The notes beneath the pieces were generated by a model that was not told where the DNA came from, made no database searches, and saw only the letters and a program-made list of their open reading frames with translations. Below, piece after piece: positions 1 to 8,203 of a stretch of 64,000 bases of DNA. This DNA is from Cellvibrio sp. UBA7671. Its GTDB lineage: Bacteria > Pseudomonadota > Gammaproteobacteria > Pseudomonadales > Cellvibrionaceae. Numbering within the stretch: position 1 is the first letter of the stretch; the number at the start of each line of letters is the position of its first letter. The stretch is from positions 1 to 64,000 of the forward strand of contig DLHJ01000016.1 in the NCBI GenBank assembly GCA_002483145.1, given 5' to 3'. A program made the position numbers and the translations under genes.

Positions 1-299
1 TTCATAACCCTCTGTTCCAGCTGTAATCAAAGTAAGGCCTTATATAACGTTGATATTTTTAACTGTAACTTGGGCCAAAGCTCAAGCCAATTTTTATCTT
101 TAACACATGACAGGAAAATTTCTTTCTCGCGATTTCTATTATGAGTTATATAACCATCAAATATAGCTGGAATATTAAACGGAGATGCAAGCACCAGCTT
201 GGAATCCGAACATAATCGTAAGCGTCCGTAAATCCGCATCTGGCTTATTTCTTTAAAGCAGCGCTCAATATCTCCACCCAAATCCAGTGGAGAACCCCC
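1..299. other. Left-edge stretch without a recognised gene
   Basis: An open frame of 93 codons lies on the minus strand (27-308), but it has no family resemblance that I recognise. Its start overlaps the ribosome site and start codon of the IS66-like fragment on the plus strand. The stretch probably includes the upstream end of a decayed insertion element, but I could not define an end. Confidence 0.3.
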
Positions 300-391
300 A
301 TGGCACATGCGTCGCCCCGCAAATCGTTACGCATCCGAGCACAATGGCAAGCGCACATTGATGCTCAGATGATATCTGGCTTATCGCAGGC
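300..391 (+). pseudogene. Truncated IS66-family accessory ORF (TnpA-like)
   Basis: An ATG at 300, preceded by GGAG about 8 bases upstream, opens a frame containing RAQWQAHIDAQMISGLSQAV. This is the typical N-terminal pattern of the small IS66 accessory protein (xxWxxxIxxxxxSGLSxxxF). The match stops exactly where an inverted-repeat element begins at 392; the frame then reads through unrelated sequence to a stop near 439. The fragment is too short to function. It marks past transposon activity at the left edge of the biosynthetic island. The family call rests on a short motif remembered from IS66 proteins. Confidence 0.5.
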
Positions 392-542
392 TGTTGATTT
401 GCACCGTAGTTTGACCCACTTTTGCATCCAAAAAGGACCCTGAAAAAATGTGCAGAAACTCAACCGACTTATAGCTTTGCAGTTATTCGCTATGGGTCAA
501 AATTCAATGCAAAAGCGGGTCAAACTACGATGCAAATCAACA
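392..542. mobile_element. 151-bp relic with IS21-like terminal inverted repeats
   Basis: The segment starts with TGTTGATTTGCACCGTAG and ends with the near-perfect reverse complement of about 35 bases, differing at only a few positions. Each end carries a second degenerate copy of the same unit (TTTGCA...GACCC at the left, GGGTCAAA...TGCAAA twice at the right). Multiple terminal repeats and 5'-TG...CA-3' tips are typical of IS21-family elements. The interior has no transposase genes, so this is an internally deleted or MITE-like copy. I saw no clear target duplication. Confidence 0.55.
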
Positions 543-785
543 TCATCGCCCAATTAGCGCGATTGATTGGCTCTTGGTTGTACTTTTTGCGCATCAATAA
601 ATTTCCCGCGCTAATGCGTCATACATACGTTCGTGTTACGCCAGTTTCGTAATAGACCGTATATCGATGTAAATAATGGCGTGAAAATTATTATGCTGAC
701 GCCTAAATTCGTAGTAAATATATAACTTTCTGGTAACTTGCGCCCCCTTTTTATAACTAACGAATAATCGATTTCGGTTCACTTT

Positions 786-815
786 TTGACATCGGCAGTT
801 TTTGTCGAGTATTGA
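786..815 (+). promoter_or_regulatory. Candidate sigma-70 promoter of the biosynthetic operon
   Basis: TTGACA at 786-791 and TATTGA at 810-815 are separated by 18 bases. Transcription would begin near 822, leaving a short leader with GGAG at 831-834 in front of the ATG at 842. This is the only strong promoter-like pair I see ahead of the fifteen-gene run. It is a prediction from consensus matching alone. Confidence 0.45.
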
Positions 816-841
816 AGCACTATGTTTATTGGAGATTTAAA

Positions 842-2584
842 ATGGATAACCACGGGATTGCAGAAGCCATTGCTGACGAAGGGCAGCATTCGATTTTTGA
901 AAGCATGGCGAGAAAAGTTAATAAGCGTTATCGCGTTTCAGAAGTGCTGTTGCGAGAATTAAAACGGCGCGGAATAAAACGTGTTTTTGGCGTTCCAGGG
1001 AGAGAAAATGCATCGATTTTATTCAATGAAGTCGAAGGCTTGGAGTATATAACGACCCGAGTAGAATTTACTGCCGGCATCATGGCGGATTTTACAGGGA
1101 GAATGACTCGAACTCCTCAAGTTTGTTTTTCCACGATGGGCCCGGGTGCAACTAATATGACCACGGCCGCTGCCTCTGCAATGCTCAATCATTCATCGTT
1201 AATATTGATTACCGCACAACTGGAAAGCGATGATAGAAATTATAACTTAACGCACCAATGCGTTGATCAACGAAAAGTAATGGAAGGAGTTACAAAGTGG
1301 TCGTATGAACTCGGCTGCCCTGAAGACCTTCCTTGGGTGCTTGAAAAGGCTTTTAATATAGCGCAAACAGAGCCTGTCGGACCGGTGCATATCTCTATAC
1401 CAACCGATTTTTTCAAGAAAGAAATTTTGGTGAATTACGATTTAAATAAACCAATATTGCCACGCATAATCAACGAAAAACTATTTCATGAAGCTGACGC
1501 GCTCGACGCAATTAGACAGCAACTGCTAGATTCAGAGTATCCATTATGTTTAATCGGAGAAGCTGCTGTCAGAGTTGGTGCTCAAGAAAGTATTATGAAA
1601 TTTTGTACAGAGTGGAATATTCCCTTTGTTACCGCAGCAAATGCAAAAGGATTAGCCAACAGAAATAATCCGCTCAATTATGGAGCGGCAAGCCCATACA
1701 TGGAAGGTATTCTTGGGTATCAGGCATTAGAAGATATTTATACTCACATAGATACGTTAGTGTGTGTCGGGTATCAATATGTTGATGACCTTCTTCCTAA
1801 AATGTGGGAATATGGAAATCGTAAAACCATTATCAGTATCAACAGTCACTACATTCGTGAAATCCATAAAAAGTTTTCTCCGGATTTAGAGTGTGTGGGC
1901 GATATATCAGAAATGATGGATGAGCTTTTATCAGGAAAAATAAACAAGAAAAATTATAAAAAAATGGATGCGTTGAAAGATGTTTATGAAAACATCGCAA
2001 AAGATAGGCGTATTGTAAATGATCGCCTTACTCCGATTCAGGTTATTAACTCTGTAAACACACATATCGGTGATGGAATTCTGTGTACCGATATTGGCTA
2101 TTACCGTCACCATGCCATTCTATTTAGTGATCCTCAAGCCGTGGGTCGCTTTTTCACCGATGCCGGTCTATCAAGCTTTGGAACAGGTTTGCCATACGCT
2201 ATTGCGGCCCAGGCGCAAGAACCCGATAAACAAATCTTTTTAATTTGCGGCGATGGCGGTTTCCATTCCGGTAGTGGAGATTTGGAAACACTTGTGCGTT
2301 ACAACCTTCCGGCAATTGTCATTGTAATGAATAACAATGCTTTTAAACTCATTGAACTTTATCAAGCCAGAAGCAATGAACCTAAAGATCAAAATAAACA
2401 GGTGGTAACGCTTGGGTCGGTTGACTTTGTCATGCTTGCTGAAGCGAATGGTTGCAGAGGTATTCGTGTCAATAACGTAGACGAATTAGACGTAGCAATT
2501 CGAAGCCATGATCGTTTGAAGCCACTTTTAATCGAAGTCCCGATGGAATACAGAGACCGTGATTCTTTCAGGGAATCTTTTTAA
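842..2584 (+). CDS. ceaS: CeaS-like ThDP enzyme (carboxyethylarginine synthase)
   Basis: A thiamine-diphosphate enzyme of the acetolactate synthase fold, 580 residues, close to the roughly 573 of Streptomyces CeaS. CeaS joins glyceraldehyde-3-phosphate and L-arginine into N2-(2-carboxyethyl)arginine, the first clavam step. Features matching CeaS rather than acetolactate synthase include VFGVPGRENASILFNEVEG, THQCVDQ, the DIGYYRHHAILF segment and FHSGSGDLET with LIELYQ. The cofactor-activating Glu is at about residue 75, and the ThDP/Mg motif GDGG...NNN spans 470-499. I chose ATG 842 over TTG 812 because GGAG lies 7 bases upstream and 812 falls in the probable -10 box. It is first in the operon and leads the BLS, PAH and OAT homologues. 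Function is inferred from family similarity and context. Confidence 0.82.
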   Translation: MDNHGIAEAIADEGQHSIFESMARKVNKRYRVSEVLLRELKRRGIKRVFGVPGRENASILFNEVEGLEYITTRVEFTAGIMADFTGRMTRTPQVCFSTMGPGATNMTTAAASAMLNHSSLILITAQLESDDRNYNLTHQCVDQRKVMEGVTKWSYELGCPEDLPWVLEKAFNIAQTEPVGPVHISIPTDFFKKEILVNYDLNKPILPRIINEKLFHEADALDAIRQQLLDSEYPLCLIGEAAVRVGAQESIMKFCTEWNIPFVTAANAKGLANRNNPLNYGAASPYMEGILGYQALEDIYTHIDTLVCVGYQYVDDLLPKMWEYGNRKTIISINSHYIREIHKKFSPDLECVGDISEMMDELLSGKINKKNYKKMDALKDVYENIAKDRRIVNDRLTPIQVINSVNTHIGDGILCTDIGYYRHHAILFSDPQAVGRFFTDAGLSSFGTGLPYAIAAQAQEPDKQIFLICGDGGFHSGSGDLETLVRYNLPAIVIVMNNNAFKLIELYQARSNEPKDQNKQVVTLGSVDFVMLAEANGCRGIRVNNVDELDVAIRSHDRLKPLLIEVPMEYRDRDSFRESF

Positions 2585-2609
2585 GGCGTAACTCAAACAG
2601 GAGTTTGTT

Positions 2610-4067
2610 ATGTTGATATCTGCATTCGATAAAATTGCCTTATCGAACAAGGACAAGGTCGCCATTTATGGCGACTGCGGTTCCTACACCTATGGCGAGC
2701 TTTATGAACAGTCAGTGCAATTTGCCCAGGCTATAGAAAGTGCGGGCCTAGCGAGACGAGTGAGTGTTGCAGTAGAAAGTCCGAGTCGGGGTGAGTTTGT
2801 TGCAATTTATCTCGCTTGCGCCCGATTGGGAATTTGTATTGTTCCAATTGATACACGTTTATCGGAAGAAGAACTTTTAGTGATTATTGAGGATGCTAGC
2901 CCTGCTGGTGTCATTACCTTTTCCAATGAGGGAAATCTGTCAAAGGCTCTTGCAGGGATGCCATATCGAGACTCTGCGGTTGATATTCATAGCGCATGTT
3001 TGTTGCGTGTGAAAGAAGAAATTTTAGATAACTCCCTTCTTCAAGACGGGGATCTGGTTATCCAATATTCATCGGGTTCAACCGGAAAACCTAAAGGGGT
3101 TGTATTAAGTCGCGATAATATTTATCACAAAATTAAGAATTGGAATGAAACCATTTCTGCCAACGAAAATGATCGGTATTTAAATACTTTAACCTTGGGG
3201 CATTGTTACGGCCTCTATGTTCATACGTTGTCGGCAATTCTGGCGGGCGCCCAGGTTTTTATGATGGACGTCAATTCCGTTATCCCTAACCGAATTACGA
3301 AAATTATTAAAGAAGAAAAAATTTCGGTATTTGGCTCTTTGCCATACATGTATCAAATGTTTAATCGCATGAGCCCAGCAAGTGTTGATTTCAGCAGTGT
3401 ACGTTATTTGATTAGTGGAAGCGCTCCTCTTTCTGCTAACACGTGGGAGCAGTTCGAGGAAAAATTCGGGCGTGGAATAAACCAGGTTTATGGCTTGACC
3501 GAAATTGGGCTCATTATGTTCAACGTAAGCAATGCGAACAGTGGCTCGATTGGTCAGCCCACAGCAAACATGGAAGTTCTTATCCTTGACAATGAAGGGC
3601 GTGAGTGTCCGTTAGGGGAAAGTGGTGAGATGGTGGTCCGTTGTAAATCCATGTCTCGAGGTTATCTTAATAATCCGCATGATCAAGCATCTATGTTTAA
3701 AAATGGATGGCTATACACGAAGGACATAGTTAAGCAAGCAGAAGCAGGAAACTATGAAATTTGTGGGCGCATTTCGCAATTTATTAATGTATCAGGCAAC
3801 AAAGTTTCTCCACTGGAAGTTGAAGAGCATATATCCAGGCATCCTGAAGTAATTGAGTGCGCGGTGATCGGAATGAGAAATGAAAATACCATTGAGCAGG
3901 TAGTTGCATACGTTGTTAAACAAGAAGGATCTGTTATATCCGCAAAGGATATTATGGTTTATAGCGGCTCAGGACTTGCAAAATTCAAAGTTCCCACCAA
4001 GGTTCTATTTATTGATATGTTACCTAAAAGTCCATTAGGGAAGATTCTTAAAGCAAAGTTGGGATAA
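2610..4067 (+). CDS. Acyl/aryl-adenylating ligase (ANL superfamily)
   Basis: An adenylate-forming enzyme of 485 residues that would activate a carboxylic acid with ATP and pass it to a thiol. The P-loop-like signature YSSGSTGKPKGV is at 153-164. The YGLTE motif and the C-terminal catalytic Lys region (PKSPLGKILK) are present; the hinge region reads YTKD in place of the usual TGD. The start is ATG 2610 with AGGAG upstream. The next gene, four bases downstream, is a free carrier protein, so the likely role is loading an acyl or aryl acid on that carrier. No condensation or thiolation domain is fused to it. The substrate cannot be read from the sequence. Confidence 0.85.
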   Translation: MLISAFDKIALSNKDKVAIYGDCGSYTYGELYEQSVQFAQAIESAGLARRVSVAVESPSRGEFVAIYLACARLGICIVPIDTRLSEEELLVIIEDASPAGVITFSNEGNLSKALAGMPYRDSAVDIHSACLLRVKEEILDNSLLQDGDLVIQYSSGSTGKPKGVVLSRDNIYHKIKNWNETISANENDRYLNTLTLGHCYGLYVHTLSAILAGAQVFMMDVNSVIPNRITKIIKEEKISVFGSLPYMYQMFNRMSPASVDFSSVRYLISGSAPLSANTWEQFEEKFGRGINQVYGLTEIGLIMFNVSNANSGSIGQPTANMEVLILDNEGRECPLGESGEMVVRCKSMSRGYLNNPHDQASMFKNGWLYTKDIVKQAEAGNYEICGRISQFINVSGNKVSPLEVEEHISRHPEVIECAVIGMRNENTIEQVVAYVVKQEGSVISAKDIMVYSGSGLAKFKVPTKVLFIDMLPKSPLGKILKAKLG

Positions 4068-4071
4068 CAAA

Positions 4072-4335
4072 ATGTCGAGCGAAATTTTTTATAAAAAAGT
4101 AATTGAATTGGTTATTCGTTCAACAGAGAGAGAATTATCTGATGACGATATAACGCTTTCCTCCCATTTTCAAAATGACTTAATGTTTGACTCAATATCG
4201 GCAATGACACTGGCTGTTTATATACAGGAAGAGTTTGGTGTTGATGTTTCAGAAGACATTGAGCGCTATCACAATGTTCAGACCGTAGAAGAACTTGCTG
4301 GCTTTATTAAAAACAAAATGGAAGTAAATAAATGA
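4072..4335 (+). CDS. Free-standing acyl carrier protein
   Basis: An 87-residue carrier protein. The phosphopantetheine attachment site is Ser41 in MFDSISAM, a standard DSxx motif before the second helix. It follows the adenylating enzyme by four bases and overlaps the AfsA-like gene by four (ATGA), which suggests translational coupling of the three. It should hold the activated acyl group for the AfsA-like, FAD or condensation-type enzymes. No phosphopantetheinyl transferase gene is in the window, so a housekeeping one would have to serve it. Confidence 0.9.
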   Translation: MSSEIFYKKVIELVIRSTERELSDDDITLSSHFQNDLMFDSISAMTLAVYIQEEFGVDVSEDIERYHNVQTVEELAGFIKNKMEVNK

Positions 4336-5087
4336 ATCAAGATGGAAAGAGCTGTTTAATCGTTGGTGATATTTATTCTGAATTCGCCAAAGTTAACAAT
4401 GCAATAATTGAAAGCGATTTTATAAAAATGATTTTCAATGGCATGGATTCTCTCCCGTTTGACGAGTTGGTGTTGGGACAGGGATTGGCTAGGGCTTCGG
4501 TGTCAAAGATTGTTGATTTTGCACAACGCCACGGCATTAGGTGCAATACAGAGTTAATGTTAGAGGCAAGCCTGACATTGACTCACAAACACGATATTCA
4601 AAATGTAATGATATCGACCCCGGTTTGTTTGGGGCGGGCAGTTTATAAGCATCAGTTAATCATCAATGAGCTTTTTGATCGCTTGTCTGATCATGTAACT
4701 GGATACCATATGGGCGCGATGCTTTTAATGGAAGCTGCGCGGCAAGGTGTTATTTCTACGCTGGAATTGGAGTTTCCTGCTCAGAAGGATTCCCGATGGG
4801 GTTATGTCTTGCAGCGATTTAACACCGAGTATTTGAACTACGCATTCCCCGTGCCGACAGAAATTGTGGTTACCCTTGAAACATGCGATGAATCCAATAA
4901 GCGTCAAATTATGACTTCATTAAGCATAGTTTTTAATCAATCGGAAACGTGTATTTCAAAAATGACAATGGATGTTCTGCTTATCGAAGACGGTATGCTC
5001 AAAAAACTTGAGGGAAAGAAGGCGAAAACAGTTCGCCCTTACACCTCGAAAAAAGAAATAAGAAATGATGAGTCGATGAGTATTTAA
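4332..5087 (+). CDS. AfsA-like hotdog protein
   Basis: A 251-residue protein with the AfsA hotdog signature: VYKH at 104-107 and GYHMGAMLLMEAARQ at 124-138 (AfsA consensus VHK...HxPGMLLLEAxRQ). In Streptomyces AfsA joins a beta-ketoacyl-ACP to dihydroxyacetone phosphate in butyrolactone synthesis; related domains offload polyketides as butenolides. Only one clear signature is visible here, whereas AfsA (about 300 residues) has two hotdog halves, so the reaction may differ. Start overlap with the carrier gene and an FAD enzyme and a HAD phosphatase downstream recall the mmfL-mmfH-mmfP set. Family call is fairly secure; reaction is speculative. Confidence 0.7.
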   Translation: MNQDGKSCLIVGDIYSEFAKVNNAIIESDFIKMIFNGMDSLPFDELVLGQGLARASVSKIVDFAQRHGIRCNTELMLEASLTLTHKHDIQNVMISTPVCLGRAVYKHQLIINELFDRLSDHVTGYHMGAMLLMEAARQGVISTLELEFPAQKDSRWGYVLQRFNTEYLNYAFPVPTEIVVTLETCDESNKRQIMTSLSIVFNQSETCISKMTMDVLLIEDGMLKKLEGKKAKTVRPYTSKKEIRNDESMSI

Positions 5088-5089
5088 TT

Positions 5090-6691
5090 GTGGAAGTCGA
5101 GTCTTCAGGTTCTAAAGTCCTTGTTGTCGGTGCCGGACCCACCGGGCTGATTATGGCTGCAACGCTACAACGGTTCGGTATAGATTTTGAGATTATTGAT
5201 AAAAAGGATGGACTGACCGATACGAGCAAAGGGTTGAGCCTGAACGTTTCCACACAAATAGTTCTGTATCTTCTAAATCTTGCAGAGCATGTTGGTGTGA
5301 ATGGACAAAAAATACGTAAGTTAAATCTTGTCCACGAAAAAGACAGAGTAATGTCTGTCGATTTTCGTAAGCTTAGCGGTGATCGCTATTTGATTACTCA
5401 ACCGCAATCGGCCACAGAAGCAGAAATATATCACTGTTTACAATGTCGCGGTGTTGAAGTGCAGTGGTCCAGCGCTCTCCAATCTATTGATGAGTGCGCC
5501 TCCGGATATTTTGTAAATATTGTTAAAAATGGTTCCGAAGTAATAAAAGGGCCATATCGATATGTAATTGGATGCGAGGGGAAAAAAAGCCTAGTAAGGG
5601 AAAAAATAGGGGCTCTTATGGAAAGCAAACAATATTCACACTATTTTTTGCTGGCTGACTTCAAGGTTAAAAATACCATTGATAATGATGAGGTCAATTA
5701 CATTGAGAGTGGCGGCGACTTTTTTATTATTGTTCCATTATCGAACAATATTTGCAGGGTGGTGATGGTCACTGATGTTAAACCATCGTCTGAATACGCT
5801 TTAGGCAATGCATTAAAAAACCTTGTCAATTCATATTACGATAAAGACATAATTGTTTCCGAGGCAGTGTGGACATCATCTGCTCAAATTTACTTGAGTG
5901 TCGCAGATAAAATCCAATTAAACAGATTGTTTATTTGTGGTGATAGTTTTCATCTGGTTAGCCCTATTGGTGGAACCGGGATGAACATGGGAATCCAGGA
6001 TGCTTTCAATTTGGGGTGTAAAATTGCTGCTGTCATAAACGGAATTCAAGATGAGTCGATCCTGCACAAATATCAAACTGAACGGCTAAGTGTAGTGAAA
6101 GAAACGTGTGCAAAGGTTGATGTTACAACAAGGATGATATTCGACAAAATTTTCCGTGATGAAAATTCAGGATTTTTTGTACCTGATATAACCAAACGAA
6201 ATTTGTTCAAGAAAATATATCCGGAATCCTATTCCGGACTATCTTTGCGCTACCCGATGAATTCACCGGTAGAAATAAACGAACAGTATAAGAATCAATA
6301 TGTCGGTTGTCTTTTTGAAAATACCAATATTTTCTATTCTGGCCCATTTAAAGAAAAATTATTAAAGCCAATTCTTATTTTTAATGTAGATGAGTCTTCG
6401 GATTTTTCTGCAGTGCAGAACATGGTTTCATTGGTTAGAGCTTTCATTGATGCCAAATATTCATCTGTATTTCATCTGATTAATATCGGAAATTCCTCCG
6501 AAATATTTACAGGGTTTATTAATTTCCCTATAGATTGCAATCTTCCTGTGGGAACCTTCACGCTCCTTACCTGTGAAGGAATTATTGAGTTTATGTGCGA
6601 TATCGAAAGTGGTGGATTGTTGCTCGCTTACATTGAGTGTATGTATGTTAAAACGTCTGGCATGCTTTCGTCTGTTGGTGTTGGTGTATAG
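5090..6691 (+). CDS. FAD-dependent monooxygenase (PHBH/UbiH type)
   Basis: A 533-residue flavoprotein of the aromatic hydroxylase class. The dinucleotide-binding motif VVGAGPTGLIMAATLQRFG begins near residue 10, and the second FAD motif is CGDSFHLVSPIGGTGMNMG (GD...P.GG.GMN). A C-terminal thioredoxin-like extension, as in phenol and polyketide hydroxylases, is suggested by the length. The start is GTG 5090, three bases after the upstream stop. Within this cluster it is the only obvious oxygenase, so it could hydroxylate the beta-lactam intermediate, the acyl chain, or act as a Baeyer-Villiger type enzyme. Substrate unknown. Confidence 0.85.
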   Translation: MEVESSGSKVLVVGAGPTGLIMAATLQRFGIDFEIIDKKDGLTDTSKGLSLNVSTQIVLYLLNLAEHVGVNGQKIRKLNLVHEKDRVMSVDFRKLSGDRYLITQPQSATEAEIYHCLQCRGVEVQWSSALQSIDECASGYFVNIVKNGSEVIKGPYRYVIGCEGKKSLVREKIGALMESKQYSHYFLLADFKVKNTIDNDEVNYIESGGDFFIIVPLSNNICRVVMVTDVKPSSEYALGNALKNLVNSYYDKDIIVSEAVWTSSAQIYLSVADKIQLNRLFICGDSFHLVSPIGGTGMNMGIQDAFNLGCKIAAVINGIQDESILHKYQTERLSVVKETCAKVDVTTRMIFDKIFRDENSGFFVPDITKRNLFKKIYPESYSGLSLRYPMNSPVEINEQYKNQYVGCLFENTNIFYSGPFKEKLLKPILIFNVDESSDFSAVQNMVSLVRAFIDAKYSSVFHLINIGNSSEIFTGFINFPIDCNLPVGTFTLLTCEGIIEFMCDIESGGLLLAYIECMYVKTSGMLSSVGVGV

Positions 6692-6711
6692 ATATTACTA
6701 AGAATAGGTCG

Positions 6712-7533
6712 GTGCACGTGGAACAATATAAAACTGAAATTGTTATTGGGAATTATAAAGTAGAGGTTCTTGATAACGGGAAATCCGGTGATCTCATCCT
6801 GATATTTAATCACAATTCGGGAGCTGCGATATCTGGACTTGGATTGTTTAATGAAAATGCATTGTCTGAATATCGCTTGGTCAGTGTATCCCTATTAGGG
6901 CATGGCACGTCTGCTCGTTCCACGAATACAAACAGAGATTATAGTATTTCCGGAATCGGTAACTTCATTTTAGATGTTGTCAATTACTATAAGCCAAATA
7001 AATATTGGCTTATAGGGCAGAGTGCTTCTGGGCATGCAATTATCGAAGCGCATAATCTTTTTGAACGTTGCTCTGGAATTATTTCGGTATGTGCTCCTCC
7101 CATATCCTTGGAAGCTTTAGAAAAAGCATTTATTCCATCAGCCGTGGTGCCATTGCTCTTTCAAGAGGAGTTATCGGAAATAGAGCTAAAAAATGTTGCC
7201 TCTGCGTTTACTATTTTCGAAAAAAATATTCCGCTGATCGCCAAAGGATTTACCCAATGTGATCCTCTATTTCGATCTGGATTGGGTCGGAGCATAAAAG
7301 ACGGCCGTTTACTGGATGAAAAAAAGTGCCTGAAAAGTTTGAAATGCCCAATTATTTTTATACGAGCGGATAAGGATAGCTTCATAGATTCTGGTTATTA
7401 CGATTCTATCAATACTTCTATTGACTCATCAATTGAAATTAAAAATGTTTTTTCCAGCGGGCATGCAGCACTAATTGATAACCCACATCAATGTGCAGAA
7501 ATTATCGCTGGCTTTATAAGCAGGCATAAATAA
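6712..7533 (+). CDS. Alpha/beta hydrolase
   Basis: A 273-residue alpha/beta-hydrolase with a complete catalytic set: nucleophile Ser104 in GQSASG, acid at Asp220 or Asp222 (IRADKDSF), base His251 (SSGHAAL), and the HG oxyanion region in SLLGHG. The start is GTG 6712 or GTG 6718; neither has a strong ribosome site. Its stop overlaps the start of the HAD gene by one base. It may be a thioesterase for the carrier-bound acyl group, an esterase, or an enzyme opening a lactone or beta-lactam ring; the sequence does not decide between them. Confidence 0.75.
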   Translation: MHVEQYKTEIVIGNYKVEVLDNGKSGDLILIFNHNSGAAISGLGLFNENALSEYRLVSVSLLGHGTSARSTNTNRDYSISGIGNFILDVVNYYKPNKYWLIGQSASGHAIIEAHNLFERCSGIISVCAPPISLEALEKAFIPSAVVPLLFQEELSEIELKNVASAFTIFEKNIPLIAKGFTQCDPLFRSGLGRSIKDGRLLDEKKCLKSLKCPIIFIRADKDSFIDSGYYDSINTSIDSSIEIKNVFSSGHAALIDNPHQCAEIIAGFISRHK

Positions 7534-8183
7534 TGTTTGCCTTTTTTGATCTCGATGGAACTTTAATTAAAGAAAAGAGCATCATTTCTTTTTATAGGTT
7601 TTATTTAGGGCTAAATGAAAAATCTGGCGCTCAATTGGAAGAGAGTTTTCTGAAAGAGTTAGAGTGTAAGTCCAGCGCTCTTGCTTCTCGCTCGAAGCTA
7701 AATGAATGGTTCTACAATTCATATTTTTCAGGGCTATCTAGGGATTTGTTAGCAAAATATTCAATGTTGTGGTTTAAAGAAAGGGCTGATGAGAGTTTTT
7801 TTAATCAGTCAATTGTTAATGAAATGGGGTTGAGGAAAAACGAAGGCTATGAAGTTGTTATCTTGACAGGATCATTCTATGAAGTTGTCAAGCCAATTGC
7901 TGATTTCCTGAATATTGGCAATATTATTTCAGCTCCATTAGAGGATGTTTCTGGAACTTATACCGGTAGGTTAGTAGACCTGCCTACGATTGGGCCTGGC
8001 AAAGTTAAAGCAATGCATCACTTTCTTAAGTGTAACGAAGGCTCCCTAGAAAAAAGTTACGGTTATGGTGATGATATTTCAGATTTTGATTATCTTAGCG
8101 TTGTTGATAATCCAATTGCTTTTAATGGAATTGAATTACAGCGTGTAGCAAATGAGCGTGGATGGAAATATATTTTTGAATAA
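7533..8183 (+). CDS. HAD-superfamily phosphatase (SerB-like, IB group)
   Basis: A 216-residue HAD hydrolase with all motifs: DLDGT (nucleophile Asp6, acid/base Asp8), TGS at 112-114, Lys157 and GDDISD at 179-184. The helical cap after motif I fits the SerB-like IB group. Translation overlaps the upstream hydrolase gene by one base. In butyrolactone and methylenomycin-furan pathways a phosphatase removes the phosphate from the AfsA product, so a similar job here is plausible but unproven. An alternative is dephosphorylating a CeaS- or sugar-phosphate-derived compound. Confidence 0.8.
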   Translation: MFAFFDLDGTLIKEKSIISFYRFYLGLNEKSGAQLEESFLKELECKSSALASRSKLNEWFYNSYFSGLSRDLLAKYSMLWFKERADESFFNQSIVNEMGLRKNEGYEVVILTGSFYEVVKPIADFLNIGNIISAPLEDVSGTYTGRLVDLPTIGPGKVKAMHHFLKCNEGSLEKSYGYGDDISDFDYLSVVDNPIAFNGIELQRVANERGWKYIFE

Positions 8184-8203
8184 AGGATTGGTAGTCATTT
8201 GAT

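Noticed and set aside
27-308. 93-codon open frame on the minus strand
   Set aside because: No recognisable family, and its start overlaps the better supported IS66-like start on the other strand.
422-652. 76-codon open frame on the plus strand
   Set aside because: It begins inside the inverted-repeat relic and has no protein-like features.
812-841. Longer TTG start for the CeaS-like protein
   Set aside because: It would overlap the probable -10 box, and GGAG sits correctly before ATG 842.
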